This document shows positions 49,019-61,985 of a DNA stretch of 64,000 nucleotides, piece by piece. The first letter of the stretch is position 1; every line of letters starts with the position of its first letter. Under the pieces are notes generated by a model. It made no database searches. It was given only the letters and a program-made list of their open reading frames with translations, and was not told where the DNA came from. Origin of the DNA: Liolophura sinensis (lineage: Eukaryota > Mollusca > Polyplacophora > Chitonida > Chitonidae); the NCBI RefSeq assembly GCF_032854445.1, contig NC_088295.1, forward strand, positions 73,934,028 to 73,998,027, written 5' to 3'. Made by a program: the position numbers and the translations under genes.

Positions 49019-52000
49019 TTGCGCATTAAAATATATAGGTCATATGTAATTTTATTTTTTTTTTACTTTATAAAGGTAAATAAGCTGCATATAATTGTCT
49101 TGTTTTTGTTGACGTTTCACACTTTAGTCAGCAACGATTCACTGCTACCTCCTCAGTCGGGATTTTTGGTTGGCTTATATCTAAAACTTGTAAGACTACT
49201 ATACTTTGAAAGCTGGTACCCTATGGAAGCTTACCAGCCGTGACAAGAAATCTGCTATATTTAGCATGTAAGCTGTGTTGAGTTCTACTTAACACGTAAT
49301 AGCTAACTGCTCGGTGGCAAACTTTGGTGGGGGTCGTGTTTTACGAGGTAATAATGCACCATGCTGAAAAGTAGTGCGTTATAGGCCATAAACCATAGAC
49401 ATAAATGCCTATAACTTGTTCCTTTTTTATGTCGTTATTGTCAAATTTTAGCCCTGCTTGCAAATAATTACATAAGGACCGTGAACAGTAGATTAACGTT
49501 ATTGCCTACGTAAACCAAGCAGGACACCCGCTGATATACATAGTGTGAGTAGAGCTTGCATAGCAGCTCATAAATAATATTCATAAGGCTTCCGAATAGG
49601 CTGGAAGCATGGCGGATGTCAGTTTCAACTATAACACGTGCGGATCACGAGGAACGGATGAGATTGATCCACGGCCCGGTTCAGAGTAATGGTACGGATC
49701 GTCCTATTGGCCCACCCAGTGCTTACGAGCTTACGAGCTACTCTCATTCAATGAATAGTCTAATTGCAGCGATGCTAAGAGTCCTGTGTTCCTATTCCCT
49801 GATGTCTCACAAAACTTAGTTTCTCTAGTGAATAAAACATAGGAGTTAAACGCCAGCCAAATGACAGCGGTTACACTGTATTGCCTGGTAACACGCGATT
49901 AATCTGTTCTGACAGACTAACCCAAGAAAAAAACTCAAGTGAAGTCGTTGCAATAATCATTAGCGCATAACATGTCACATTTCATCCAACAATGACTGCA
50001 CTTATGGTTGTTTGGGCTAATTTGTTATACCAATATTTATTTCATTATTAGTTGTCATTCGTGTAGTAGCAGATATCTTTATTATAATCGTTAACTATCA
50101 TTTTAAAGTGCCATAAAAAAAAAATACCCCTCCCCCCCAAAAAACCCAACATTAGTGTATCATGTTCTACATTAAAAAACACTTTCAATAGATTTCTGTT
50201 TACAACTGTTTACCTATTTTAAACTATATAAATATTAATTTTCGCAACGCACCGATGGAGGGATTTGCTATGATCCTCGTTGTGGAAATTAAATGTAAAA
50301 ATAAAATTACACAAAAATGTCAAGTTCGTTCAATTGATGTAAATAGTATTAACTCAACATGTACATTTAAATCACAATCGCTTTAGTTTGTATCATCGCA
50401 GTTTTCACCCAGCTTTCATCCTGTTATATACTAGCAGTGTGAAAAACGTTGTAATAACACAGATTAAAAAGGTGCTCCCTACAAATATCGTATAAATCGA
50501 ACCTGAATATGTACTTATGAATTTAATAGAATAGAGTTTTGTTTCAATAACTTCCATGTTCACAGAACTGTTTAACACCAAAGAAACCAATCGACACTCT
50601 CTCTGTCTAAACAGGTTTTATTTAGTGCCTAAACACGTGATCTCGTGCGTTAATATTACATTTGCAACGTTTTGACATAAACATGCCGACGTATGGTGTC
50701 TGGCAGCAACCCATGTTGCTTCCGTCAGTGAAGTTCTCAGTAAGTTAATGTAATTATTATGCCAGACAATCAACACACCACTGCTGCAGGAGCCGTCTAC
50801 ATGTCTATTGTTAATCTTATTTCTTCACATATACTTCTTTAAAATGATTTCAACACAACTGACAGAAACTTTTTTGAGCAAGAAAGCTTAAGCAATGTTG
50901 CAAGTAAGCAAATCATATTTCAGTTATACCGATCGGACTCAAATAACTCCATCCTGAGGATAGATCTGAACTTTAAAGTCAGTTATGCAAACAGGGCCGC
51001 TTTCGAGACAGGGTGAATTCTCAAAATATTTACAGCAGGTTGAAAGATTGATGAAAAACAGGCCCACAGCTTAGATAATATTGAATATAAACATTCATTT
51101 ATTTCCCAATACCCAAAGAATAAAATTCACTCACCACGCAAGCATGGTAGTTAACAATGTTATCTAAGGGTGGTTTAGAAAATTAAATATATTCTAAAAA
51201 AAACTTTTAGGTGTAAATGAATCTTCTCGCTGGCGTGTGTGTAACTCCGAAAATCTTCCAGACAGGCACCTGGAAAGAAAATGGAATGTTTTAATAGAAT
51301 GACTGAATATATGCCGTAATTCGCAATTTAACAATAATGTAATTAATTTATACTAATACTTTAATAGGTACGTAAATTGCCCTACAAAGCAGATATTATC
51401 ATATATTAATAAGATCTGATTTACAACATTGCTATAAACAGACGTAGGATTTATCACTCGTATTATTATTGGCGACAACAACAAACATTGATTGTTATGT
51501 GATTGACTGTGTAAAAGACATTTTTTGTTATTGTAGATTAGATTTATCCATATATACGGATATTTAGAGATTTCGTTAAAATTGGTATATCTTAACAACT
51601 CGTGTAAGTTTTATTACTCTCTGATATGTTGATTGCGAAGTCCCGTTTTAAATTCAAATATAATTAGCTTTATTTTCGACTTGCATTAACGTTGTAGAAC
51701 ACACAGGCCTCTCTTGTCAATCACAGGGGATTGTTTCTGGTTTTTGAATTAACTCCAACTTGCTTGGTCAAAGCAAGATCAAAAGCTATTGCCCACGCCA
51801 GTCAAGAAAGTCACAGCGTTTAAGTTAACCGGTTGAAAAGGTGAAATGAACAAAAGCTTCTCAGCGATTGGCCCGCTTCACTCACGTGGTGCTTACACCC
51901 GTTGCCGCTATTCTGCGGAGAATCATAAATTTCCAGGCCACGGTAAGGAGTGATATATTATATTTTCTGTGTTGTTTATGATAATCGTACTAGTAGCCAA

Positions 52001-52635
52001 AAGCCTCCAGCTAAAGTGGCGGATTTATGTTTATGGGGTGGCGGGGCAAATAATGGCAATTGTGGCTTTAGAAAATAAGGCTAATATTCAGTTAATGGTG
52101 TAACTGGCACTAAAGTCTTATGGGCTAGTACAGAGTGCGGATCAGGGTAAATCGCGGGACTGGTGTGGGCACAGTCTTGATCCCGCCTATCTTCAGCTTC
52201 TTGGAAGGTCTCCGCTTCTTTACCCACGGACACAGGGCGTGGAGAAATCCGTGTAATTTATGTGCCGCTTGTTTTCTACCTGGTGTCAGCTTTAATAGAA
52301 ATTCGCCAGCCACGTAAATCAGTGTTGGGTGGAACAGTATGTTACGAGAAGGCCTACCTCAGTTTCCAGACTCACTTTACGCGCATGTTAAAGACGGGCA
52401 ATGGGCGATTTCATATTACGCGACATATATGTGTATGGCAGTAGCATATTTAGTTGGTTGCTTCTATGATGTTTCTCGCTTGGCATATCAAAATGTTGTC
52501 GTTGTACACACAATAACGAGTATTCACGACTTTCTAAACGTCTGACGTGTTTCATCCAAAACTTTGTTAGGTTGATTGAAATATTTACAGGTGGTATATT
52601 TTGAGTGGATTACTGGCTTTATTTTTTCTTAAATG

Positions 52636-52680
52636 TTTATTATTATTATTATTACTATTTTTATTATTGTTGTTGTTGAT
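52636..52680. repeat. (TTA)n/(TTG)n microsatellite
   Basis: TTATTATTATTATTATTACT passes into TTATTATTGTTGTTGTTG. It lies about 150 bases from the SINE at 52.8 kb. Confidence 0.93.
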
Positions 52681-52824
52681 TATGGAGAGGGGACCATACA
52701 CATTATGTTTAAAGAAAGATATACACAAATTAAAGATAACGACGAAACATGGTTTTCCTCCAATATAAAGTGAAACGATATACTATAGCCACGCATTGTT
52801 AAGACTGTGATTGTCTTCTTCTAT

Positions 52825-52966
52825 ATTTATTTATCTATTTGATTGGTGTTTTACGCCGTGCTCAAGAATATTTCACTTACACGACGGCGGCCAGCATTCT
52901 GCTGACAGGAAACCCACGACCATCCGCAGGTCGGTAGTAGACCTACCCATGTACGGCCAAAGAGGA
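52825..52966 (-). mobile_element. SINE copy in reverse orientation with an internal deletion
   Basis: ATTTATTTATCTATTTGATTGG is followed by TTTTACGCCGTGCTCAAG, CACTTACACGACGGCGGCCA, then a jump to AGGAAACCCACGACCATCCG. The GGGCAGAGCCC segment of the other copies is missing. The gap lies between two GGAAACC words in the intact form, consistent with deletion between short direct repeats. Confidence 0.88.
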
Positions 52967-55900
52967 ATCTTGGCCTATAAACACAGGGTCAATTAACTAC
53001 AGCCTTTTCACCATGCTGAAATCTCTAGTGTACGTGTTAACTCTGTTTAGCTTACTGTAACAATGTAATCCTCAGCAATTACTTCATAACCAAATTCCCA
53101 GTGACGTTTTCTGATTTCTCCCCGTGGACTATGTTTAAATATTTATCGCTCTCTGTTAGGCTGGCATTGCTACCGTATTGTCTGCAACCTTCCAGTACAA
53201 TAATGTTATCAGTACTCGATTTGTCTTTAACGGCTACAAATATGAAGAATTGACTCTTGACCTTAATTAGTTTATCAAATACAATGGCACACTTAAACAC
53301 ACTGCGTCATAAAACCAATTGTGCAGTGTTTCAAGTCTAGAGCATTAGGATTGCGTTCAAAGAGGGGAAAATTTAACACAAAGTTTGTAATTGTGTTGCA
53401 TATGAATATTTTTGGAGAATGTACCAATTTTTCAAAATCATGTCACAAGTATTGTGCTGCCAGAAATTATTCATTACTTTCTTATAGCAGCTTTTGATCG
53501 ATTTTCACATGTTCACATTATTAATAAGGCAGAGAAAATTTTCTAACGTGTCAATTTTTTTTTCGTATCTTGTTTGATAGGCTTCTTATTGAAAATCACG
53601 ATGCCATATTAATATTCCTGTTACGTGTCAGTAGGTACACACACGAATTGCAGCATGTATAATGCAAACATGTTCATGAGTGCAGATAAATGAATTATTT
53701 TGCCACAATTAAAATTGAACTAAATCTATCGTCATTTTGATCATGATAGCCACAGTAAGGCGTTTTCATTTTCGAAAACAAAGGGTTTAGCTATCATAAA
53801 TGAAGACCATATCAGATGATATCAGCGTTTTATTACTTATCACCCAGTTAAATAGACAACCCTTAACGCCGGTGAGAAAGCTTTTATTGCCGTTTTATTG
53901 CCTATCCGTGCCTTCACCTGTCGCTTTATGTTTTATGGCCGATATTTTGACGTTCGTCTCACCTTTTCCTTTGTACATAGTTCGTTTTTTGTCATTTATT
54001 CCTACATAACAGTCTTGGAAACATATGTAATCGTGACAAATTTCCGACAACACTTGGCTTTAGACCTGTAAACATCATTGCCATGCACCCGACTGAACGG
54101 CGTAACGATGACTGGGGTGGATGCATTAGACTGCGGTGCATTTCACCGCTGAATTAGTGCGTGTCCTCTGATACAATTCTGCCCTTACACGTACGGAAGG
54201 TTTTTTTCCAAACGGGCATAGTTCGGCTATTATCTACATTAGTGTGGATTTCAAACCGACAATTTAAAACGAAATAAATAATTAGTTTACTTCTACCGCT
54301 GTCTCGTGTTTCGGTTATAGAAAGGCCAAGTGCCTCGCATGGTTTACCATTAATAAACAGTCGTATTGTACATCTATACATCCTGCAGAATTTCTACCTC
54401 AAGCACCTGTACACCAACCTAGCCTTTTGTCAAACAGCCGTCTGTCATTGAGCATTAACACATTTTGAGTAGCACAACTTCCTTTCTTACTCGTCTTAAC
54501 GGGACAGACACTGATTTAATCTCAATTTAAAACAGTTCTCTTTATCGAATAGGCTTTGACTATTCAGACCAAAAAAAACTATCTGCGCAGAATGTTTTTG
54601 CAAATATTAATCGTGTGATAATATTATGGTTTTCTGGCTAGTTATTCTAGGCACAATCATATAAACGTACATTTTATTTTTTTCTTATAGTTAGACCTTT
54701 TCTAGTTGCATTTATAAAAATATACGTTTTGTATGATAATATTTTAGATGGATTTAGAAGTCACAAACCAGATGATTGTTTTAATACTAACTGCATATCG
54801 AGCCTCTATTTTTAATACTTCTGATCTGAAACAGAATTTACATTTTGCCGGGAGAGAAAACAGTTTGTAAGAAACAATTTTTAACTATTACAATTGACAA
54901 ATAGCCTCCCTTTCTTTATAGTTTTGAATACATGTGTAGAGAATTCTCTCAATATATGGTAAGAAAATTCAAAAGTTGCCTGGACCAGTAGTGTGGGAAG
55001 CCACCACAGTCAGTTTTCCACAGTACTCGTACAGCAAAGATGGCGGCTTTATCGAGGTTGCTCGTGTTCAAGGTACATGTCGTCGGCAGACAATGATCTC
55101 ACATCCTGGATTTTTGCGGTGACATGGTAAAATAATTCTGTATACCAGTTAGAGAACTGCCTGACTAGTGGGTCATAGAAACAGCTAGGTTTCCGTGTGG
55201 AGTATCTGCGAAATGATCAGTATGGACGGCGATTAATTATTGGCTTGCCAGGATACGTTCTTGTTCCTTCTATTCGTTCATCTCAACCACGCGTCTCTAT
55301 CCCTTTCTCTAATTCAGAGATGGTCAAATTGTTTACCCCGGCACCTCGGTGCGCGATTAATTCCCGACCAAGATCGATAGTAGAATTGGATATTGACAAG
55401 AAATGCAAGGAAGGACCCTGAGGTCTCTGTATAGAAGGGCGACACTGGGCTCTGTCAAAAGACCCCTATTACCCGCTCCCTCCCCTATACGGCCTCGTTG
55501 GTACCAGGCACAATACGTTATGGAGCTGATAATTTTTCCTGAAATATATTAGGAAATGTTCTTGGGAAAGGAGCGGCCACAAAGGCACTTTATTTCTAGG
55601 AGTGTTTCTTTCGGTACTCGAAGGCAGAGTTTGTACTAAACCTGACGAATATTGGGCATCAGGTAATCCATGTACGATACAGTTCAGGAGCATTTTTATT
55701 TCTTTTTCTTTGATGTACTTGTGCTGTCATATTCAAAGGCAGTGATCTGGAAATCGCATTTGAAGACTCCAGTGAATTTCCTTTATAATTCACAGCTTTC
55801 CAGGACTGATTTGGAAGCGCCTCTCAACCCCTCAGATAAGAACCCTGTGTAAGTATTTATTTTGTCTCTCTTCAGTTAATTTATAAATGTTATTTACCAT

Positions 55901-56495
55901 CTATATTTTGTTAATAATCAAAATGAATCATCCACCAAATTCTGATATTTTTATACAAGTAGAAGCTGTTATTATTTATAAATTATATGCATATCATTTG
56001 TAAAAGGTAGATTAATATGGCAGACTCCTTAAAATTCCTTTCTGTTGCTATGCAGATGCATAGCATGTAGTATATGTCGTTGGGGAGTAAAGCCTTTCAA
56101 GTTATTCTTTCTGACATTGTTTCAGTTTTGATCTTCTAAAGCAATGGGATTTTTCCATGATAATAATTTTTTTTAATTTTCTAAACTATGGTATGATTAA
56201 GCGGGTGACTTATTATTAATAAAATAAATATGTTACTCTGAAAACAATAACCCTGAAAATGATAATATTTCTCATCACGCGTGTCCACCGCCTGTTGTGA
56301 AAATACATTTTTACGTATACTTATCCGTTTTAACAAAAATAAATTTACTTGTGCACGCAAACAGTTTATTCATTGTTTGTGTTACATACATGCACCTTTT
56401 TCTGATTTAAATCGCAATGATATATCGAATGAATAACGCTCTCACTGGCTGTTCTTGAAATGCCATTTTAGGGGAGAATAAGTGACTTTAGATCG
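52967..56495. other. Non-coding interval upstream of Antp
   Basis: AT-rich with a more balanced stretch at about 54.97-55.85 kb that contains the YY1-type motif and two short open frames (55197-55421 + and 55469-55693 -) of no recognised family. No repeats seen. Confidence 0.55.
55038..55078 (+). promoter_or_regulatory. Perfect YY1-type motif, also readable as a short first exon
   Basis: AAGATGGCGGC at 55038-55048 is the full YY1/Pho consensus. Read as coding, it starts MAALSRLLVFK and then meets AAG|GTACAT, a fair splice donor at 55073. ATGGCGGC starts and short hydrophobic-basic leaders are common in nuclear genes for mitochondrial proteins. No continuing exon is evident in the following 3 kb before Antp, so a regulatory reading is preferred. 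Confidence 0.3.
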
Positions 56496-56554
56496 CCAAT
56501 AATTTGATCGCAAAGACCAATACGTATGGCTGTTATGTTTCCATAAATTATTGG
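56496..56554. promoter_or_regulatory. Inverted pair of homeodomain-type sites upstream of Antp
   Basis: The 10-mer CCAATAATTT at 56496-56505 is matched by its exact reverse complement AAATTATTGG at 56545-56554, the latter within CCATAAATTATTGG. Both contain TAAT/ATAA cores typical of Hox and Cdx binding. The pair lies about 1.5 kb before the coding start in a mixed-composition stretch (56.44-56.74 kb). It could be a dimeric binding module or chance in AT-rich DNA. Confidence 0.25.
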
Positions 56555-57039
56555 AGAAAAACAGGTGTGTCGCTTTAGCCTTTGTTTGTATGGCTTTATA
56601 CCCAATCATCATCCGTCATACATCATACGAATTGACTCACGTGTGATCCGATCATGTGGCCTTAAAGAGATTTATCCACGACTAATTGATGCTTCATACT
56701 TCACAGGTCTACTGTCACAGGATCCCGTCTTCCGGTAACTTTTCTGAACCGCCCCCTCCCTTCCCCCTTCTCCCAGTTCAACAACAATAAAAATATTCTG
56801 TGCTATAAACCTTCTATAAATCAAAGTTCTGATATGTCTACAATGTACATCTTTCTAAAACGTGTAAAAGTTAAGCCGGCCCTATTTTGAATGATGAATG
56901 CCAGGGACTCACCTATAGCCTTGCAGGTCTTTGTCATTGTGTAAATCCATCGTCTTACGAACGACGTCTGCAAATCGAATCATGTGTGTGTGAGCGCCGA
57001 TGTTTTTGAAATTTTATAATACCCATATGGTTCTTTCTA

Positions 57040-57090
57040 CCCAGCCTTATAAAACAGGCCAATCTGATTGCAGCAGAGTCGGGCTAGAAA
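57040..57090 (+). promoter_or_regulatory. Antp: Candidate Antp core promoter (TATA and CCAAT motifs)
   Basis: A canonical TATAAAA lies at 57048-57054 inside CCTTATAAAACAGG, about 1.0 kb before the Antp start codon. A CCAAT motif follows at about 57059-57063, which is downstream of the TATA box and so not in a classical upstream position. Transcription from this TATA would begin near 57080. The nearby donor and acceptor (57483, 57917) make a spliced 5' UTR possible. This rests on motifs only; no transcript is visible from sequence. Confidence 0.4.
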
Positions 57091-57482
57091 GCTGATTTCA
57101 AGCACCGGCCTTTGATCTTACCGAGCAGACCGGACTCTTTTCTGATTTACGAGAGTTCGTCGGGCGAGGGAGAATATTTCAGCTGGTAGCTGGGCTAGAA
57201 CTGGGTATCGACCATTGCCCTAGACAAATGGCTCTATTTATGAGCACTATGATTTACGAGAGGAAATCTGTGAATGCATTCATAGACTGCTTAGCACAAC
57301 ACGTTTGAGAAATCCACGCCCGGGGCACTACCACGTGTGTATTTAAAACTTCAAATTTATAAGTTAAAAAGAAATAACCTAAATGTGTGGGTTTGTACTG
57401 CGTCTATGATAATTCATGACTGGAAATACAATGGTGATGTGTTAAAATCAACATCGAACAGCGGGTTATGTATTGAGATAAG
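57080..57482 (+). other. Antp: Candidate Antp 5' non-coding exon
   Basis: Bounded on the left by the expected start site of the TATA box at 57048 and on the right by a full-consensus donor, ATAAG|GTAAGC, at 57483. No long ORF is present. The matching acceptor would be the 12-T pyrimidine tract plus GGCAG that ends at 57917. The exact 5' end is an estimate (TATA plus about 30 bases). Confidence 0.33.
57143..57262 (+). promoter_or_regulatory. Paired 13-bp elements with posterior-Hox/Abd-B-type core
   Basis: TGATTTACGAGAG occurs exactly twice, at 57143-57155 and 57250-57262, 107 bases apart and in the same orientation. The reverse complement contains CTCGTAAA, the known preferred core of Hox13/Abd-B-type homeodomains. 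The pair sits about 0.8-0.9 kb upstream of the Antp start codon, just after the candidate TATA box. Direct regulation by a Post1, Post2 or Cdx protein is inference. Confidence 0.45.
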
Positions 57483-57632
57483 GTAAGCATTGAAATAGAT
57501 ACTGTCTCAAGTGCTACCAGACAGACTGGTTTTGCTCCATGCTTGTACACTCTGTACATACTGGGAAGTGTACATGTATACAGGGCTATTTAGACTGGTG
57601 TTGATATAAGGCAACTAAAGGTCCGGCAAAGC

Positions 57633-57650
57633 TTCAAAGCCATAATAAAT
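57633..57650. promoter_or_regulatory. Cdx/posterior-Hox-like site CCATAATAAA
   Basis: CCATAATAAA is the reverse complement of TTTATTATGG, a good Cdx/Abd-B-type site. It lies about 430 bases upstream of the Antp ATG, inside the candidate 5' UTR intron, within sequence that is less AT-rich than the neighbourhood. The assignment rests on one motif match only. Confidence 0.2.
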
Positions 57651-57917
57651 AGGTGAGACACCGTGCTTTTCCCCGAGAGAATAAACGCCGGCCAGACAGA
57701 ATGAATGGAGAATGATCTAAATGTGACCTCAATTGTAAGTCGCGGCCGGCAATAGCCCATTTCGCACCAGGAGAGAGCCCGTCTACCGGCTTAATGGTAC
57801 TTAATAGCACTTTATATCGTCACAGCAAAACGGACTACATTCCCAACAACCACTCTAAACATTTAAGGCCATTTGAAAATTTTAACAATTGTTCTGGTCT
57901 TTTTTTTTTTTTGGCAG

Positions 57918-58071
57918 ATGGGAGTTACCGATATAATAGTGGATTCCAAGCATGGTTTTGTATCGGAATGACTGCCGGAAGTGTTTGATCTCAATAGAAA
58001 ACATATTCATAAAAGCGACCTGAGCAGTAGACTGTATACAGAGGGCACTGGTTGGCTGAACGTTTGACAGG
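57918..58071 (+). other. Antp: Candidate second 5' UTR segment of Antp, with upstream ORF
   Basis: This begins directly after a strong acceptor-like sequence (T-run, then TTGGCAG ending at 57917) and runs into the Antp ATG. It opens with an ATG that encodes a 17-codon upstream ORF (MGVTDIIVDSKHGFVSE) ending well before the main start, so translation of Antp could be dampened or need reinitiation. If the acceptor is unused, this is simply part of a longer unspliced leader. Confidence 0.35.
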
Positions 58072-60079
<2,008 letters not shown>

Positions 60080-61985
60080 ATCAAAGTGAAAGTGAAAACA
60101 AAACACATTTCAGTCCGCGTCGTTGATAAATCAAGACAGTGGAATGAACCCCCTAGAGGCAGAGAACTCGCCAGCAAGGTCACTACCGCCGTCCCGCATG
60201 ATCAAATTCTATTTGTAATGATTGCTGGATCAGCGAAAGCTTCGTTGTATTGAAAACCCTTTATTCCAAAAAAAAAAAAAAGGAAACAATAAAATGGGTG
60301 CGCAGTTCATGAGCCCACACCGGGTAGTTGGTGGAGAAAACTACCAACCCTAAACAACACATGCTACCATACCCGCAGTGTACTGGATGTTGATAGCTGC
60401 GCTTGACCATCGGTATAAATGCTACTTGGAGCTGTGTGGGTCTTAACTCGTTGGTAGTCCGTTTCTTGTGAGGTTTAGTATCAATGGCCATGCTGTATTC
60501 ATCCTACACCTCAGTGGGAATTCTTAATCCTCGAGCAATGACATTTGCAAGGATCATTTTCATTGTTTACCAGGGTAACAACTATTCCAAGATTTAAAAA
60601 TAAAATTCTAGGCATTGTATTCGATTTTTCCAGACAACATTTTCTACACACACACTGTAGAATGTTTGCTTTAGATGTGGTATCACTGAAATATGTACGT
60701 CAAATATATATACATATATACATATATATCTGACATTTTTATACAAAATCTTCACCGGTAAAGAGATCGTCTACCTCCAAAATATGAAACCAAATAGTTC
60801 GTATGACAAGTCGCTTAGAGGTTGTAGCTTGACTAATTAGCAGATGTACCGCTAAGGTTTATAGACATATTTATAGCTAGATATCGAACAAGAAAGAAAT
60901 ATTTGACAAAACAGGTTTGGTGTAAATGTGTGTATTCAGCGAAACACTTTTACACCTATATTTGATATAACTGTTCTTTTTTCTTGGCGTCCCACTGTTG
61001 CTCATGTGTAAAGCTGTGTTGAACAGTCAATCAGCTCAAATGCCACATGGTGTGTATTGCCCCTAGCCAGTGCTAGGAACACTGGAACCAGATAGTGTAA
61101 CTTTCTCGGCGCAGTGTAACACAATAGGATCGTAACGGGGCGTTGTCTTTTCCTCTTCATCAAATTCAACATGAAAATAATAGAAATTGCATAGTTCATG
61201 CAACGTATCAGGTGTACATATTTGTTAAAAAAGAACGCTGTTAACTATATTGAATACGGTTATTTATTAAAATGGGACGGACAAAAATCAGATAAACTGG
61301 GAATATTATACAATTCAGCTCAACCTAAAGATGATGGATGCTTTCGTTGTTTGTATTAAGAGCTATTTTAAGGACCATTATGTAATGGTTTTCAGTGGTA
61401 ATGTATATGCTACCATGCCACATGCACAAGGGTAAAAATACATGTACATTTAATTTAATAAATATTTAAAAGCAATGTTCGACGTAAATGACACATGTAG
61501 CATCGACGTTTAGTTTATGTTTCCTGTGCTACGTGTATATGGAACCTTCGTGAAATTCTGAATAGGCCAGGGTATTACGATTGTATAGGTTCTTATATGT
61601 GTGAAATATGATGTGTACTGCAAGATCCTCTACTATGCCAGTTTCCCTATGTTTAAATTAAACTCACTAAATGCAGTTAACGTGTGTAGATATGTTGTTT
61701 ACAAAGCGACATTGTATATTTAAGACGCGAGAATGCGTCGTAGAAAAAAGGCTTTAAACTGGTCCATTCATAGTGTACCCTATTGAACGAGAAGTGTGCT
61801 ATGATTATTGATGATGGTTGTTCATGTATTTAGCCTGATGTGTTCAGACTTTGTGTTCACAGTACAATGTGTTTAGTTTTACTACCTTTTATGTCCTTGT
61901 GAGTGAACCGTAGGGTTGGTTACCTATGCCTGTGATAATTGTTCCTCATGGTTTAGTTGTGAATAAATTTGTGTAGTGCAAAATA
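60080..61985 (+). other. Antp: Candidate Antp 3' UTR
   Basis: From the stop codon to the last plausible poly(A) site there is no competing ORF or recognisable repeat apart from short AT microsatellite-like runs near 60.71-60.73 kb. AATAAA hexamers occur at 60288, 60599, about 61458 and 61962. The final one is followed within 25 bases by a GCAAAA cleavage-like site and then a T-rich stretch, so it is the best end for a long form. Early use at 60288 would give a UTR of about 0.2 kb. Long 3' UTRs with alternative ends are common for Hox genes. Extent is inferred. Confidence 0.4.
61962..61967 (+). terminator. Antp: Candidate distal polyadenylation signal
   Basis: A canonical AATAAA about 1.9 kb after the Antp stop codon, with a T-rich downstream element beginning near 61993. 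A proximal alternative AATAAA is at 60288-60293, just after a run of 13 As that could equally be a genomic A-tract. Confidence 0.4.

Larger units (their letters stand above)
45847..52824. other. Non-coding interval
   Basis: AT-rich. A poly-T run at about 45.94 kb and an A-run followed by a C-run near 50.11-50.14 kb. The 103-bp duplication is listed separately. A GCATGGCGG motif at about 49608 opens a 26-codon frame (MADVSFNYNTCGSRG and on) that ends without a donor. Nothing else is supported. Confidence 0.55.
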
